Source: Veillonella sp. VA139 (GTDB taxonomy: Bacteria > Bacillota > Negativicutes > Veillonellales > Veillonellaceae). From it: a DNA stretch of 64,000 nt. Every line of letters begins with the position of its first letter. Position 1 is the stretch's first letter. The translations under genes and the position numbers were made by a program. Under the pieces are notes generated by a model that saw only the letters and a list, made by a program, of their open reading frames with translations, was not told the origin of the DNA and did no database searches. Of this stretch, positions 35,299 to 45,441 are shown in pieces. The stretch covers positions 53,061 through 117,060 of the forward strand of contig NZ_RQVL01000004.1 in NCBI RefSeq assembly GCF_003992005.1. Reading direction: 5' to 3'.

Positions 35299-37901
35299 TC
35301 TATCACCACCAGATCTTGTAATAAAGTTTCTAAACTTTCTTCTAGACGAGCAATTTCTTCATCCATATCTTGTAATGTATCTTCATAACGTTCCCGTAAC
35401 ATAGCAATCACATCGATCTCAGATTGAATCGAATTTTTTAATATCTTCGTAAATGCCTCTTCTATACCATCGAACCATTTACAATATACAAGATGTTCAA
35501 TTTCTGCATTTGTTAACTGACTAAATTTATTAGATACTAAATTATTTAGTTCTACTTCAGCTTCTTTATATATTTTATCTATAGATGATTTTTGCTCTAA
35601 TATTGCCTCTGTTTCTTTTAATAATACATATTCTTCACTATTTTTTTCATAGTTTTTTAGCTCATTTGTTATATGTTTCTTTACAAACTTCCGTTTTGCT
35701 TCTCCTGTTACCTCTTTTTCAAGGCATTCATATAGAACGTCATACTCAAGCGTTCCTTCCTCTAAGGCTTTATCTATGGCTTCATTTAATGCATCTATGT
35801 TCCTATCCAACTGCGATTTAATAGAATTTAAATGCTCTCTTTCAGCGCTAAACAATGTTTTAGATAATAACTCATTAGGAATCACTTCTCCTATCCAGCC
35901 TTCTTGAACCATATATGTTTTTTTATTCTTCGTCTTTTTCACCATATTTGGCTTAGTTAATTTCGCACCTTCATAGAATCCTTTTTCGAGGATACATTCT
36001 AAATCATGTGTCAATGTTGTTTTCCATAGTTCAGCAATGATTTGATACCCTTCATAGGGATCGACAACACCTACGCGTTTTAGTAACTCTTTCATATCAT
36101 ACAGCATGGTTTCTTTCACATGCACTAAATTTTTATCGCTGTTACTATGTAATAATTGCTTCCACCATTTTTGAATATATTCTTGTAGGCTATCATGCAA
36201 ATTATTAAATAAGGCTTGCACATTTTTATTTTCAAAAATGTCTCGACTTATCTCTTCTGTAGGTTTCACAAAATCAATATAACCAGCTCTAATTTCTTTA
36301 TAAGAACTTTCCAAGGTATCTTTTGCTAATTGATTTAACAATGTTAATCCTTCAAGATTTTTATATAGGATCCCCCCATATACATGAGCTTCCACATCTT
36401 GTGGGATATCCTTATTCACATCCTCTACATATCTTGGAATATTAAGATTATATTCATTCTTTTTAATTTCATCTATAGTAGTTACATGACTATATCCTGC
36501 TATCTCAGTTTTATATATGCAGGCATCAACAATTTTTGCAATATCTTTTTCTTGCAACACATTATTCTTTCCTACTTTCACAAAGTTTTTAGATGCATCA
36601 ATAATTTGTATTGGTTCCCCTAATGTACGGTTTTTCTTCAATATAATAATACATACTGGTATCCCCGTATTGGTAAATAGGTTTGACGGTAATCCGATAA
36701 TCGCATCAATTTGATTTTTATCTACTAACCGTTTACGGATTTCAGCTTCTGCACCACCTCTGAATAATACCCCATGTGGCAAAACAATGGCCATCGTACC
36801 TTTTTGTCCCAAATGGTATAATCCATGCATTAAATAGGCAAAATCACCTTTTGAGCTAGGTGGCAACACACCAAAATCAGCAAATCTAGGATCATTTACT
36901 TTCAAAGGGATATCTTCTCTAGAATTCCATTTTTTATCAGAATAGGGTGGATTCATAACAACAATATCGAACTGAACCCCCTCATTAGGTCTTTCAGGAT
37001 CTTCTGGCCAATCTTGTGCTAAGGTGTTACCGTTTTTGATTGTCATTTTTTCTGGACGAATGCCATGTAATAACAAATTCATACGTGTTAAATTGTATGT
37101 CTCCGTATTAAATTCCTGTCCATAATAGTGCAAATCGTCTTGCACATCACCATCCAAATGTTTACGCACCGTCAACAATAATGAAGCCGACCCTACTGTA
37201 GGGTCATAAATAGATGGATGAGATTTGTGAAACTCTGTAGACTTTGCCACAATTTGTGCCATAACCTCACTAACTTGTCTTGGCGTATAGAACTCGCCTG
37301 CTTTTTTTCCTGCATCTGAGGCAAACATACCGATTAAGTATTCATAGGTATCCCCTAATACATCACCATTTTGCAGGCTAATCATATCTAAATCAGAAAA
37401 TAAAGAGATTAAGCTCTTAATATTTTTACTTCGCTTATTTAAATCCTCGCCTAATGCTGTATTGCTGACGTCAATAATTGATGATGAAAATAGTCCTTTG
37501 AAATCATTTACATCTTTTGTGCCTACAATTAATCGTTCAAATTCACTTAAACTATTGCTTACATCATCTACTTCAAAGGTATTATCTTCAATTTTTTGTA
37601 ACCATGTTTGGTACAAACAATTTGGTTGAATGACATAGCCTAAGGTAGTTTTGATATTTTCTATAAACAGATCTTTATATTCATCATTTTCAAAACAAGC
37701 TGTGTATTCTTCTACTACCTTTTCTTGTGGTACCTCACCTAGTTCTGCAAATTTTCTAAAATAATCTAATGTTCTATCACTTAAAAATTTATAGAACATC
37801 AGCCCCAACATATAGTCCTTATATTTACTGGCATCCATTGAACCACGTAATTCATTAGCACCTTCCCATAATATACGTTTTATCTCTTCCGATGTTTTCA
37901 T
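35295..37901 (-). CDS. hsdM: Type I DNA methyltransferase subunit HsdM, long form
   Basis: 868 residues, longer than the usual 500-550. The N-terminal helical domain is followed by SAM motif I (YDPTVGSASLLL, 232-243) and the N6-adenine catalytic motif NPPY (317-320), then GVLFRGGAEAEIR. From about residue 490 there is a long helical, coiled-coil-rich extension of the type seen in Firmicutes long HsdM proteins. AAGGAG precedes the ATG. With hsdS it would methylate adenine, and this part looks intact even though hsdR is broken. Confidence 0.93.
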   Translation of the reverse strand: MKTSEEIKRILWEGANELRGSMDASKYKDYMLGLMFYKFLSDRTLDYFRKFAELGEVPQEKVVEEYTACFENDEYKDLFIENIKTTLGYVIQPNCLYQTWLQKIEDNTFEVDDVSNSLSEFERLIVGTKDVNDFKGLFSSSIIDVSNTALGEDLNKRSKNIKSLISLFSDLDMISLQNGDVLGDTYEYLIGMFASDAGKKAGEFYTPRQVSEVMAQIVAKSTEFHKSHPSIYDPTVGSASLLLTVRKHLDGDVQDDLHYYGQEFNTETYNLTRMNLLLHGIRPEKMTIKNGNTLAQDWPEDPERPNEGVQFDIVVMNPPYSDKKWNSREDIPLKVNDPRFADFGVLPPSSKGDFAYLMHGLYHLGQKGTMAIVLPHGVLFRGGAEAEIRKRLVDKNQIDAIIGLPSNLFTNTGIPVCIIILKKNRTLGEPIQIIDASKNFVKVGKNNVLQEKDIAKIVDACIYKTEIAGYSHVTTIDEIKKNEYNLNIPRYVEDVNKDIPQDVEAHVYGGILYKNLEGLTLLNQLAKDTLESSYKEIRAGYIDFVKPTEEISRDIFENKNVQALFNNLHDSLQEYIQKWWKQLLHSNSDKNLVHVKETMLYDMKELLKRVGVVDPYEGYQIIAELWKTTLTHDLECILEKGFYEGAKLTKPNMVKKTKNKKTYMVQEGWIGEVIPNELLSKTLFSAEREHLNSIKSQLDRNIDALNEAIDKALEEGTLEYDVLYECLEKEVTGEAKRKFVKKHITNELKNYEKNSEEYVLLKETEAILEQKSSIDKIYKEAEVELNNLVSNKFSQLTNAEIEHLVYCKWFDGIEEAFTKILKNSIQSEIDVIAMLRERYEDTLQDMDEEIARLEESLETLLQDLVVIE

Positions 37902-37947
37902 GTTTATACTCCTTACGAAACATTTCTGTATATATTCAGTATAGCAT

Positions 37948-37972
37948 AAAAGCAGCCATCAAGGCTGCTTTT
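37948..37972 (-). terminator. Terminator between the metal transporter operon and hsdM
   Basis: AAAAGCAGCC and GGCTGCTTTT form a 10-bp stem with a 5-base loop, 20 bases after the permease stop. Confidence 0.85.
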
Positions 37973-37992
37973 ACAAAATTTATATATAATTG

Positions 37993-38796
37993 CTATCTGC
38001 ACTTCACCAAATTCACTAAGAATGTCACCACATACAGCCCAATAGCTGTCAACACGATGGTCCCCCCTGGTGCAAAGTCTAGCCAAAAGGCACTACAGAG
38101 TCCACCGATGACGGATAACACTGAATATACTGTAGCGATGCCCCATGTTTCTTTAAAACCTCGTTTCCATAAATGGGCGGATGCCACTGGTACTATCATC
38201 AATGCACTAATTAATAGAATGCCCACCACAGTCATCCCCATGACAACGACCAAGGCTGTTAAGACAGCAAAGATCATGTTCACACGGTTCACATTGATGC
38301 CCACGGTACGAGCAATCTCTTCATCAAAAGAAGTAAGCATCAAGGAGTGATACACGAATTTCATGATGATGCCCACCACGATCGCCACAGTACCAATACC
38401 ATAAATATCTGTCATAGTTACCGTCAAAATACTACCGAATAAAAAGTTCAATAGTCCTGTACTTGGCATTTTTACCAGTGTGGAAAATACAATAGCTAGG
38501 GCTAAGCCTGCATAAAAGAATAGCGCCATAATCATATCGGCGTATTGTTTTTGATAGCGACGTACTAGTTCTATGCCCATGGCGGACAGCACGGTCAACA
38601 CCACCGCACCCAATGGAGGGTAGACTTTCAGTAAGGATGCCCCCGTCACACCAGCAAAGGCAATATGTCCTAAGCCATCGCCAAGCATGGATTGCCGTTT
38701 GATGACGATGAACATACCGATTAAAGGGCACATGAGCGCCACAATGAGCCCCGCTAAAAAGGCACGTTGCATAAATGTATAGGATAAAATATCCAT
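37993..38796 (-). CDS. Metal ABC transporter permease (ZnuB/MntB family)
   Basis: 267 residues with about eight hydrophobic helices of the ABC-3 family. MCPLIGMFIVIKRQSMLGDGLGHIAFAGV contains the coupling-type motif (only its centre SMLGDGLGHIAFAG is quoted as diagnostic). It forms the membrane channel for zinc or manganese import together with the ATPase encoded 2 bases upstream. No substrate-binding lipoprotein gene is adjacent, so the third component must be elsewhere. Metal specificity cannot be told. Confidence 0.9.
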   Translation of the reverse strand: MDILSYTFMQRAFLAGLIVALMCPLIGMFIVIKRQSMLGDGLGHIAFAGVTGASLLKVYPPLGAVVLTVLSAMGIELVRRYQKQYADMIMALFFYAGLALAIVFSTLVKMPSTGLLNFLFGSILTVTMTDIYGIGTVAIVVGIIMKFVYHSLMLTSFDEEIARTVGINVNRVNMIFAVLTALVVVMGMTVVGILLISALMIVPVASAHLWKRGFKETWGIATVYSVLSVIGGLCSAFWLDFAPGGTIVLTAIGLYVVTFLVNLVKCR

Positions 38797-38797
38797 C

Positions 38798-39508
38798 TTA
38801 ACCTCCTAAATGCCATGCCAAACGAGAGCCTTGATGACTGTCCATAAAGCCTTTACAAGGTCCGTAGTAACAAGCATGTCCATCCACACATAAAATTGTA
38901 TCTGCCACTTCCATGGCTTCCGTCACATCATGGGTGACCATGATGACGGTGATATTTTCTTTTTTTAGAGAACGTAACACGTCATAAATTTTTTTACTTG
39001 TTTCATAATCAATGCCGCTGGTCGGTTCATCCAACAAAATATAGTTTGGTTTCCGTGCTAAGGCCTGTGCTAACATGACACGTTGCTGTTGACCTCCGCT
39101 GAGCTCGCCGATGCGGCGTTTCAAGAAATCTTGCATGCCCACCAATTCCAACGCATCCAAGATGCGTCCTTTTCTATCTGCCTTCGGCACATGAAATAAT
39201 GCAAGTCCCACTACCTCTTCTACGGTGGCTGGGAATTGTGCTGCATTTTTGTTATAAATTTGCGGTACCAAGTGAATAAGACCTTTCATCTGTGCCTCTT
39301 TCGGACTTATGCCATCTAAGCAAAGACGTCCAGAGGTCGGTTCCAGTAATCCTGCTACCATACGAAGCCACGTGGTCTTACCTGACCCATTAGGGCCGAC
39401 CACCAACACAAACTCACCTTTGGGAATGGTGATGGTCATATTATGGATAATCAGCTGCGACCCATAGGAAAATTGTACATCTTGTATATGAATGCCTGCG
39501 TGCGTCAT
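38798..39508 (-). CDS. Metal ABC transporter ATP-binding protein (ZnuC family)
   Basis: 236 residues with Walker A GPNGSGKTT, signature LSGGQQQR, Walker B YILLDEPTSG and the switch histidine in MVTHD. The context with an ABC-3 permease points to zinc or manganese uptake. AAAGGAG precedes the ATG. It is the first gene of a two-gene unit. Confidence 0.92.
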   Translation of the reverse strand: MTHAGIHIQDVQFSYGSQLIIHNMTITIPKGEFVLVVGPNGSGKTTWLRMVAGLLEPTSGRLCLDGISPKEAQMKGLIHLVPQIYNKNAAQFPATVEEVVGLALFHVPKADRKGRILDALELVGMQDFLKRRIGELSGGQQQRVMLAQALARKPNYILLDEPTSGIDYETSKKIYDVLRSLKKENITVIMVTHDVTEAMEVADTILCVDGHACYYGPCKGFMDSHQGSRLAWHLGG

Positions 39509-39583
39509 AGTTAACTCCTTTATATTTCTAGTTATCGCAGATATGGTAAAAGCTGTAATGACAATAGCATTACAGCTTGTATG

Positions 39584-40435
39584 TTATAGTACGCGTTTTG
39601 CCCCTCTGTAGCGCGGTCCCCAATAGCTGTCATCAATATCAGCCACGGCTACGCCACTACTCGATGTGGCACTAATGAATTGCCCATCTCCGATATAAAT
39701 ACCAGAATGGGAAATCCCTGGTTCATAGGTTTCAAAGAACACTAAATCACCTGGTTGTAGATTACTTTTTTCTACTTTTTTGCCTACCCTGAACTGTTCG
39801 TCCGCTTGGCGTGGCATATCATAGCCTATTTTTTTGAATACATGGCTAATATATCCAGAACAGTCGAAGCCTTCTGGCGTAGTACCACCAAATTTATAAG
39901 GCACGCCCGTGAACGTATGGGCATAAGTTAACACCTCTTTCACATTGCCAGACACGTGTTGATGTCCAATGTCTAATCCTTTGTATGTTTTACCTTTCTT
40001 TTTGAAAGTCAGCCCTTTCGGTGTAGCTTTTCCTTTTTTATGCTTCAAAGTAGAGGTAATCGCTGTAGACTCTGTGGATCTACTCGGATCGATATGAGAC
40101 AATAGAAGTGCATCTTTTTCAGAAATGGCTTTCTTTTTAGATACTGTTTTTGTCACCGTTGGCAAAGATTTCCCCATTAATTTTTTATAGGTCTCTGCCC
40201 CTAGTATACCATCCACTGTTAATCCATGATCCTTTTGGAATAATCTAACAGCCCATTTTGTATTTGCATCATATTCGCTAGTCTCTCTAGCTTGATAACC
40301 AGCAGCGATGAGTTTCTTTTGAATACCAAGAATTTCCTTGCCTGCATCACCATATTGATAAGCACCTTGTACGCTAGTACCTAAAAAGCCTACTAATAGA
40401 GCAACCGCCAGGTATTGTTTCTTTTTACTCGTCAT
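39584..40435 (-). CDS. Secreted peptidoglycan hydrolase: PG-binding domain plus NlpC/P60
   Basis: 283 residues. A signal peptide (residues about 1-25) is followed by a peptidoglycan-binding 1 domain (GDAGKEILGIQKKLIAAGY to LGAETYKKLMG, about 29-87) and a basic linker. The NlpC/P60 cysteine peptidase is at the C-terminus, with Cys192 in FDCSGY and His243 in SHSGIYIGDG. It should cleave stem peptides in the wall. AGGAG precedes the ATG. It follows the glycosyltransferase gene by 22 bases. Confidence 0.93.
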   Translation of the reverse strand: MTSKKKQYLAVALLVGFLGTSVQGAYQYGDAGKEILGIQKKLIAAGYQARETSEYDANTKWAVRLFQKDHGLTVDGILGAETYKKLMGKSLPTVTKTVSKKKAISEKDALLLSHIDPSRSTESTAITSTLKHKKGKATPKGLTFKKKGKTYKGLDIGHQHVSGNVKEVLTYAHTFTGVPYKFGGTTPEGFDCSGYISHVFKKIGYDMPRQADEQFRVGKKVEKSNLQPGDLVFFETYEPGISHSGIYIGDGQFISATSSSGVAVADIDDSYWGPRYRGAKRVL

Positions 40436-40457
40436 AGGACTCCTCTCTTATATACGA

Positions 40458-41396
40458 TTATTTGTCTTCTATGTGACAGTTTATGGTGTCTTTCACCCAA
40501 TATAACGGTCGTTGTTTAACCTCTTCAAAAATTCGTCCCACATATTCTCCGATGATACCAATGCCTACCAGTTGTACGCCACCTAGGAAGAAGATAGCTA
40601 CCCCTAGGGTAGACCAACCACTGATAACATTGTCAGAGAAGAAGTGAACAAACAATATGTGTCCGATCATAATTAGGCTCAGCAGTCCGCATAGCAAGCC
40701 GATATATAAGGCTAACCGCAAGGGCACTCTAGAAAATGCTGTAATGCCATCTAAAGCAAAGCGCATCATTTTCTTGACACTAAATTTAGAAGTACCTGCA
40801 AAGCGTGGGGGTGCTACGAAGTGAAATTCATGTTGCACGAACCCTAAGTCGCCTACGATACCTCGCAAAAATCTACCATGTTCCCGGAAGGATTTCAATG
40901 TTTCCAAAGATTTACGATTCATCAAGCGGAAATCAGAACCGCCTTCCACAATAGGGACATTGGCTAATTTGTTAAGCACTTTGTAATAGTATTTCGATGT
41001 AAACGCTTTTGCCCAACTAGCATCTTCTGTGGAATCGCGAATGGTACGCACTACATCTGCACCAGATTCCCAATGTTTAACTAGTTCTGGAATCAACTCT
41101 GGTGGATGTTGCATATCTCCATCCATGGTGATGACCGCATCACCTTGGGCATAATCTAGTCCACAGGTTAAGGCTAATTGATGACCGAAGTTACGTGCCA
41201 ACAACAACACTTTTACCTTTGGATCTTGATGTCCAATATATCGAAGCATGTCTGCACTATCATCGCTGGACCCATCATCGACGAAAATAATTTCATGGTC
41301 ATAGTCAAGACTTTGCAATACATCTTTGACTGTTGTATAAAATTTTTGAATATTATCTTCCTCATTATACACGGGAACAACAATTGACAGTAACAT
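40458..41396 (-). CDS. GtrB/DPM1-like family 2 glycosyltransferase with two membrane helices
   Basis: 312 residues. The GT-A domain shows IVVPVYNEEDNIQKF, FVDDGSSDDS and the metal motif MDGDMQHPP, and ends with two transmembrane helices (LALYIGLLCGLLSLIMIGHI and the following one) and GIIGEYVGRIFEEVKQRP. Such enzymes load a sugar onto undecaprenyl phosphate for envelope glycan decoration. No flippase or acceptor transferase gene is adjacent. GGAGGAG precedes the ATG. Confidence 0.92.
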   Translation of the reverse strand: MLLSIVVPVYNEEDNIQKFYTTVKDVLQSLDYDHEIIFVDDGSSDDSADMLRYIGHQDPKVKVLLLARNFGHQLALTCGLDYAQGDAVITMDGDMQHPPELIPELVKHWESGADVVRTIRDSTEDASWAKAFTSKYYYKVLNKLANVPIVEGGSDFRLMNRKSLETLKSFREHGRFLRGIVGDLGFVQHEFHFVAPPRFAGTSKFSVKKMMRFALDGITAFSRVPLRLALYIGLLCGLLSLIMIGHILFVHFFSDNVISGWSTLGVAIFFLGGVQLVGIGIIGEYVGRIFEEVKQRPLYWVKDTINCHIEDK

Positions 41397-41427
41397 AGCT
41401 CCTCCTTATGATCTTTACCTATCTATT

Positions 41428-42255
41428 TTACAGGATTGAGGACGCTTTTGCAAACTTCATGAAATCAGACATAATAGCTACGCCATTGAAAGAATGTTGC
41501 AGGCATTGTTGATAATTGTGCTCGTGTATGCCACCTAAAGCAATGCCTTGTACTTGTGGGTAATGTGTCTGAATTTGTGTCAACAGATTTTGTCCACGCT
41601 TGACTCCGATGCCGGGGTGTCCTGTTTTGCATGGTGTGGGAAAGATGGGGCTGATTAAGACGTACTCCAAATTAGGGATTCCTAGGGATGCTAACAACTT
41701 GATGTCATCTTCGTTGTGAACGGTGCTCCACAAAGTTATGTTCTGAAAATGTTGTTGCAAGGTAATCCATAGTTCTTCTTGTTCAGATTGCCAATGGCGT
41801 ATTAGATTTGTAGGCATATGGATGCGTGGTTGTCTGTGTAAGATAGTCTCTAGCTGCATTCGGGTAGTGATTGCTTTTCCATGGTATACCACGGTACTCC
41901 CTATAGTATCGCAGAGATGGAGATACTCCTCAAAGGGTAAGTCTGTGTCACGGCATAGTGTATATAGACTACTGTGATTTCTCATCCAGTTGTCTGGTTC
42001 ATCACTATCTGCCCTCGCATCAGGCAATCTAGTGCTATGAAGATTCGCTTTTACTGTAGATCTATATGCTCTACGTATATTATACGTTAAACTGCTTTCT
42101 TCTGTATGATTAATACAATGCTTGCCATACTTTTCTAGTCTTTCTATCCCTCTAGACAGTACTACACCATATGTTGCTAAGCTAATGTCATCTTTCAGTA
42201 GCTGTCGATTTGTAATCAACACTAAGGTGTCTATAGATGGGTTATTTTTCTTCAT
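41428..42255 (-). CDS. Divergent ThiE/TenI-like protein of the thiamine operon
   Basis: About 275 residues. The C-terminal half has thiamine phosphate synthase/TenI features: STVHNEDDIKLLASLGI, YVLISPIFPTPCKTGHPG (compare GPIFPT.TK in ThiE) and ALGGIHEHN, then GVAIMSDF. The N-terminal half is unusual and longer than in ThiE. It overlaps the thiH stop and closes thiS-F-G-H. It may couple thiazole and pyrimidine phosphates, or act like TenI on the thiazole. The start is uncertain; an in-frame GTG at 42276 and ATGs at 42264 and 42255 all lack a strong ribosome site. Confidence 0.7.
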   Translation of the reverse strand: MKKNNPSIDTLVLITNRQLLKDDISLATYGVVLSRGIERLEKYGKHCINHTEESSLTYNIRRAYRSTVKANLHSTRLPDARADSDEPDNWMRNHSSLYTLCRDTDLPFEEYLHLCDTIGSTVVYHGKAITTRMQLETILHRQPRIHMPTNLIRHWQSEQEELWITLQQHFQNITLWSTVHNEDDIKLLASLGIPNLEYVLISPIFPTPCKTGHPGIGVKRGQNLLTQIQTHYPQVQGIALGGIHEHNYQQCLQHSFNGVAIMSDFMKFAKASSIL

Positions 42256-43438
42256 AGAGCACATCGATATAATCACTCATCACCACTTGCATTCCTAAGG
42301 CTTTCACATCTTCCATAGCTTCCGCTACGGTTCTACTGTCGGCAATTTCAAATTGCGCATCCCCTTCTTCTTGTTTCTTTTCTTCCGACGAATGTTCCCC
42401 AATGCCTGTGCTGACACCTGCTGACAATTTCGTCGCTGCTAATGGTAGGACCCCGTTACGGAACCTGGCTGTTTCTCTAGTGGAAATCGTAATATTTGCA
42501 TAGGGTAGGAATAAGCGATATGCCAAGATGACTTGCAACAATTGTGCTTCTCCTACGTCCCCTGCATTGATGGTGTCATCATTAACGATAGGGCGTAGGC
42601 GCGGACAAGAAATACTAATTTCTCCATGGGGATAGGCACGTTGTAGGAGATGAGCATGCAAGGCTGTGGCAAAGGCATCTTTTCGGAAATCATCCAGCCC
42701 TAATAATGCTGCCAAACCTACTCCTCGCATGCCCCCTCGCAAGGCTCTTTCTTGTGTTTCTAAGCGATAGGGAAAGATACTTTTATTACCTAACAAATGC
42801 AATGTTTTGTAGTTTTCCCAATTATACGTTTCTTGGAATACGGTCACATAATCGCAACCACATTCTCGTAGGTACGCATAATCGTCTACATTGGCAGGGT
42901 AAATTTCTACGCCTACTACTTTGAAATATTTTTTTGCTAATTCACAAGCACGCCCAATGTAGGAAATCGGACTATGACGTTCACTTTCACCGGTGAGAAT
43001 TAAAATATCTTGTAATCCTGTTTTGGCAATGTTTTTTAACTCTTCTTCAATACCTGCTTCATCTAACTTCGCTCGATGGATCTGATTTTTACAGTTGAAG
43101 CCACAATACACGCATAGGTTATCGCAATAATTTGAAATATATAACGGTGTAAACAAATATACAGAATTGCCAAAGTATCGTGTTCGTACGGCCTTTGCTT
43201 TTTCTGCTAGTTCTTCCAAAAATGGTTCTGCTGCAGGAGATAGCAAAATTTTTAGACCATCTACATCAATGGTATCTTCTTGCAATACACGTCGTACATC
43301 CTCTGCTATATAGTGATTGTACGTATATTGTTCACGTTCTTGTAACACTGTTTCTAAAATAGGACTTTCAATTTGATCCATGTGGGGACGATACTTCCAA
43401 CAGGGATCGTCTATATGGTATCTGGTGGTACTAGACAT
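42242..43438 (-). CDS. thiH: 2-iminoacetate synthase ThiH
   Basis: About 398 residues. Radical-SAM motif C-X3-C-X2-C in NYCDNLCVYCGF, followed by ILILTGESE and a BATS-type C-terminal domain. It cleaves tyrosine to dehydroglycine for thiazole formation by ThiG under anaerobic conditions, consistent with a strict anaerobe. The ATG at 43438 has AAAGGA upstream and a conserved start; the frame is open to 43456. It lies 150 bases after thiG, with a small ACTGAG/CTCAGT hairpin in the gap. Confidence 0.95.
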   Translation of the reverse strand: MSSTTRYHIDDPCWKYRPHMDQIESPILETVLQEREQYTYNHYIAEDVRRVLQEDTIDVDGLKILLSPAAEPFLEELAEKAKAVRTRYFGNSVYLFTPLYISNYCDNLCVYCGFNCKNQIHRAKLDEAGIEEELKNIAKTGLQDILILTGESERHSPISYIGRACELAKKYFKVVGVEIYPANVDDYAYLRECGCDYVTVFQETYNWENYKTLHLLGNKSIFPYRLETQERALRGGMRGVGLAALLGLDDFRKDAFATALHAHLLQRAYPHGEISISCPRLRPIVNDDTINAGDVGEAQLLQVILAYRLFLPYANITISTRETARFRNGVLPLAATKLSAGVSTGIGEHSSEEKKQEEGDAQFEIADSRTVAEAMEDVKALGMQVVMSDYIDVLYEEK

Positions 43439-43587
43439 GGCTATTCCTTTCCTCATATTGTCAATCTATCACTGAGGCAATTTTCATATATTTTCACTCA
43501 GTATCAATTCTTAGGTTCATTTGCTCGTTCATAGGTATATCTTACATAGGACTATAGTTGTCACTAACTGTAACATATCACCTTATA

Positions 43588-44379
43588 TTACCGTAAAAAT
43601 CCGGTTAACGGAGAGGATGCTGTACCACCTGTTTCAAGGGTTGGCCCCAATTTTGACAAATACGCTAATCGTCCTGCTTGGATGGCTAAACCAAATGCTT
43701 TCGCCATACCTCGAATATGACCCGCAGATGCTACGGCAGTATTTGCCATGATGGCAGCTACGCCCATTTCCATAGCTTCTGCTGCTTGGGATGGAGCTCC
43801 AATACCTGCATCTACGATGATAGGCAAGTCAATTTCGTTCACTAAAATTTTGATAAATTCCTTCGTCTGCAATCCCCGATTAGATCCAATTGGCGCCGCC
43901 AAAGGCATCACTGCAGCGGCTCCAGCATTCACCAAATCACGAGCCACTTCTAAATCTGGATACATGTATGGCAATACGATGAATCCTTCTTTTGCCAATA
44001 TCTCTGTAGCTTTAATGGTCTCCCCATTATGTGGTAATAAATATTTTGAATCTTTCATGATTTCTACTTTCACAAAATCTCCACAACCTGTGGCCCGTGA
44101 TAGTCGCGCAATGCGCACCGCTTCTTCCGCATCTCGAGCACCACTTGTGTTAGGGATTAAGATGGTATCCTTTGGAATGGCATCTAGGATATTTTCCACT
44201 TCTCCACCTACCGCACGACGCAATGCTAGGGTAATCATTTCTGCGCCCGCTTCTTCTAGGACTGCTTCAATTAAGTCGATAGAAAATTTTCCCGACCCCA
44301 AGATAAATCGAGAATGTAATGTATGTCCCCCTAAGGTCCATGTATCTTGTGTTTCCATATCTTTCACTGAAAGTGTCAT
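43588..44379 (-). CDS. thiG: Thiazole synthase ThiG
   Basis: About 263 residues of a TIM-barrel enzyme: [10 protein letters not shown] at the start, the [19 protein letters not shown] segment, and [17 protein letters not shown] near the phosphate site. It joins deoxyxylulose phosphate, dehydroglycine and the ThiS thiocarboxylate into the thiazole ring. The ATG at 44379 has AAGGAGG upstream; the earlier ATG at 44409 lies inside thiF. It is coupled to thiF. Confidence 0.95.
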   Translation of the reverse strand: MTLSVKDMETQDTWTLGGHTLHSRFILGSGKFSIDLIEAVLEEAGAEMITLALRRAVGGEVENILDAIPKDTILIPNTSGARDAEEAVRIARLSRATGCGDFVKVEIMKDSKYLLPHNGETIKATEILAKEGFIVLPYMYPDLEVARDLVNAGAAAVMPLAAPIGSNRGLQTKEFIKILVNEIDLPIIVDAGIGAPSQAAEAMEMGVAAIMANTAVASAGHIRGMAKAFGLAIQAGRLAYLSKLGPTLETGGTASSPLTGFLR

Positions 44380-44389
44380 AGGTTCCTCC

Positions 44390-44965
44390 TTAATCAATAT
44401 CTTCTCCATGTAATAGTTGAATCACAGCATTTGCCATATGTCCGGCACAAACCATGACACGAGCGGCAGTAATTTTTCCGATAGAATCGATATCACTCAC
44501 ACCGTCACCGCATAAATACCAACGATGATGTCTCCGTTCACGGCGGATACCATTACTATCCCCCCAACCTGCCATACCGGAACAGCCAACTAATAAAGGC
44601 TCTGATGGATGGGTCAAAATAACTTCTGTCATCCAAGCTTTTGTAACCGCCTTGTCTACTGCTTCTACGACCATGTCATAGCCATCAATTAGTTCAGATA
44701 ATCGCTCTGGTGTGAGGCATTCATTATGCACGATGACTTCACAGTTTGGATTCATCCGATTGAGGTGACCTTTCATAGCCTCCACTTTTAACACGCCTAC
44801 ATCATTCACATCATAATATTGACGCCCTAAGTTACTTTCATCCACAACGTCAAAATCTACAATTTCTAGATGTCCAATTCCTGCACGGCACAATGCCACT
44901 GCCACATGGGAGCCAACACCGCCCACACCGATAAGCAGAACTTTTTTATCTTGTAAAGATACCAT
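44390..44965 (-). CDS. thiF: ThiF-family sulfur-carrier adenylyltransferase
   Basis: 191 residues with the nucleotide motif [35 protein letters not shown] and [10 protein letters not shown]. It adenylates the ThiS C-terminus. It is shorter than E. coli ThiF and lacks the zinc-binding second half, like the anaerobe-type ThiF. It starts one base after the thiS stop. Confidence 0.93.
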   Translation of the reverse strand: MVSLQDKKVLLIGVGGVGSHVAVALCRAGIGHLEIVDFDVVDESNLGRQYYDVNDVGVLKVEAMKGHLNRMNPNCEVIVHNECLTPERLSELIDGYDMVVEAVDKAVTKAWMTEVILTHPSEPLLVGCSGMAGWGDSNGIRRERRHHRWYLCGDGVSDIDSIGKITAARVMVCAGHMANAVIQLLHGEDID

Positions 44966-45157
44966 TTAGCCACCTCCTACAAAGGTTACTACTTCCATTG
45001 TGTCTGCAGCGCTGACACGAGTGGATTCCCAATCCGCTTTGGAAAGGATTTTACCATTATACTCCACAACAATGCGATCCATACGAAATGCTAAAGCTTC
45101 CAGTACTTCCTGTACCGTTTGCCCTTCATAATTATAAGTACTTCCGTTGACTTTCAT
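44966..45157 (-). CDS. thiS: Sulfur carrier protein ThiS
   Basis: 63 residues with the ubiquitin-like fold and the C-terminal Gly-Gly (FVGGG) that becomes a thiocarboxylate. The N-terminal MKVNGSTYNYEGQTVQEVL is typical. It is the first gene of the thi operon, about 285 bases downstream of a TPP aptamer. AGGAGG precedes the ATG. Confidence 0.93.
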   Translation of the reverse strand: MKVNGSTYNYEGQTVQEVLEALAFRMDRIVVEYNGKILSKADWESTRVSAADTMEVVTFVGGG

Positions 45158-45250
45158 AGTATCCTCCTAACTATAGCGTTTGCTATATACCTATTTCAAA
45201 CTAGCATAATGCCAATCATTTGTTATGGATCTTTCACTACATACTAGTAT

Positions 45251-45301
45251 AAAAAACAGCACGAAAAACCATACCCGCGGTGGTATGCCCCTTCATGCTG
45301 T
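45251..45301 (-). terminator. Second terminator in the thiS leader
   Basis: On the minus strand ACAGCATGAA pairs with TTCGTGCTGT (10 bp, one G-U pair) around an inner CATACC/GGTATG stem, followed by TTTTTT. The G-U pair would be a mismatch on the plus strand, so the RNA is the minus-strand transcript. Confidence 0.7.
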
Positions 45302-45400
45302 AGCACTCTATCGTCTCACTATTCTATTCCACTTGTGCATCCATTTCGATGTACCTCTATTCTGTACCCCTATAGGATAGACCATCCTATGAAAGATACA

Positions 45401-45427
45401 AAAAAAGGACATCCTGTTGGATGTCCT
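45401..45427 (-). terminator. Riboswitch-linked terminator
   Basis: AGGACATCC (45406-45414) and GGATGTCCT (45419-45427) with a TGTT loop, followed by seven T residues on the minus strand. It begins 14 bases after the TPP aptamer and is the likely expression platform. Confidence 0.85.
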
Positions 45428-45441
45428 CAGTATGACGAATC

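Noticed and set aside
45251..45301. Resemblance of ACCACCGCGGG to a T-box motif
   Set aside because: The order AGGGTGG-N-ACCGCG with a UGGN bulge is not present, and the operon is thiamine-controlled through a TPP aptamer.
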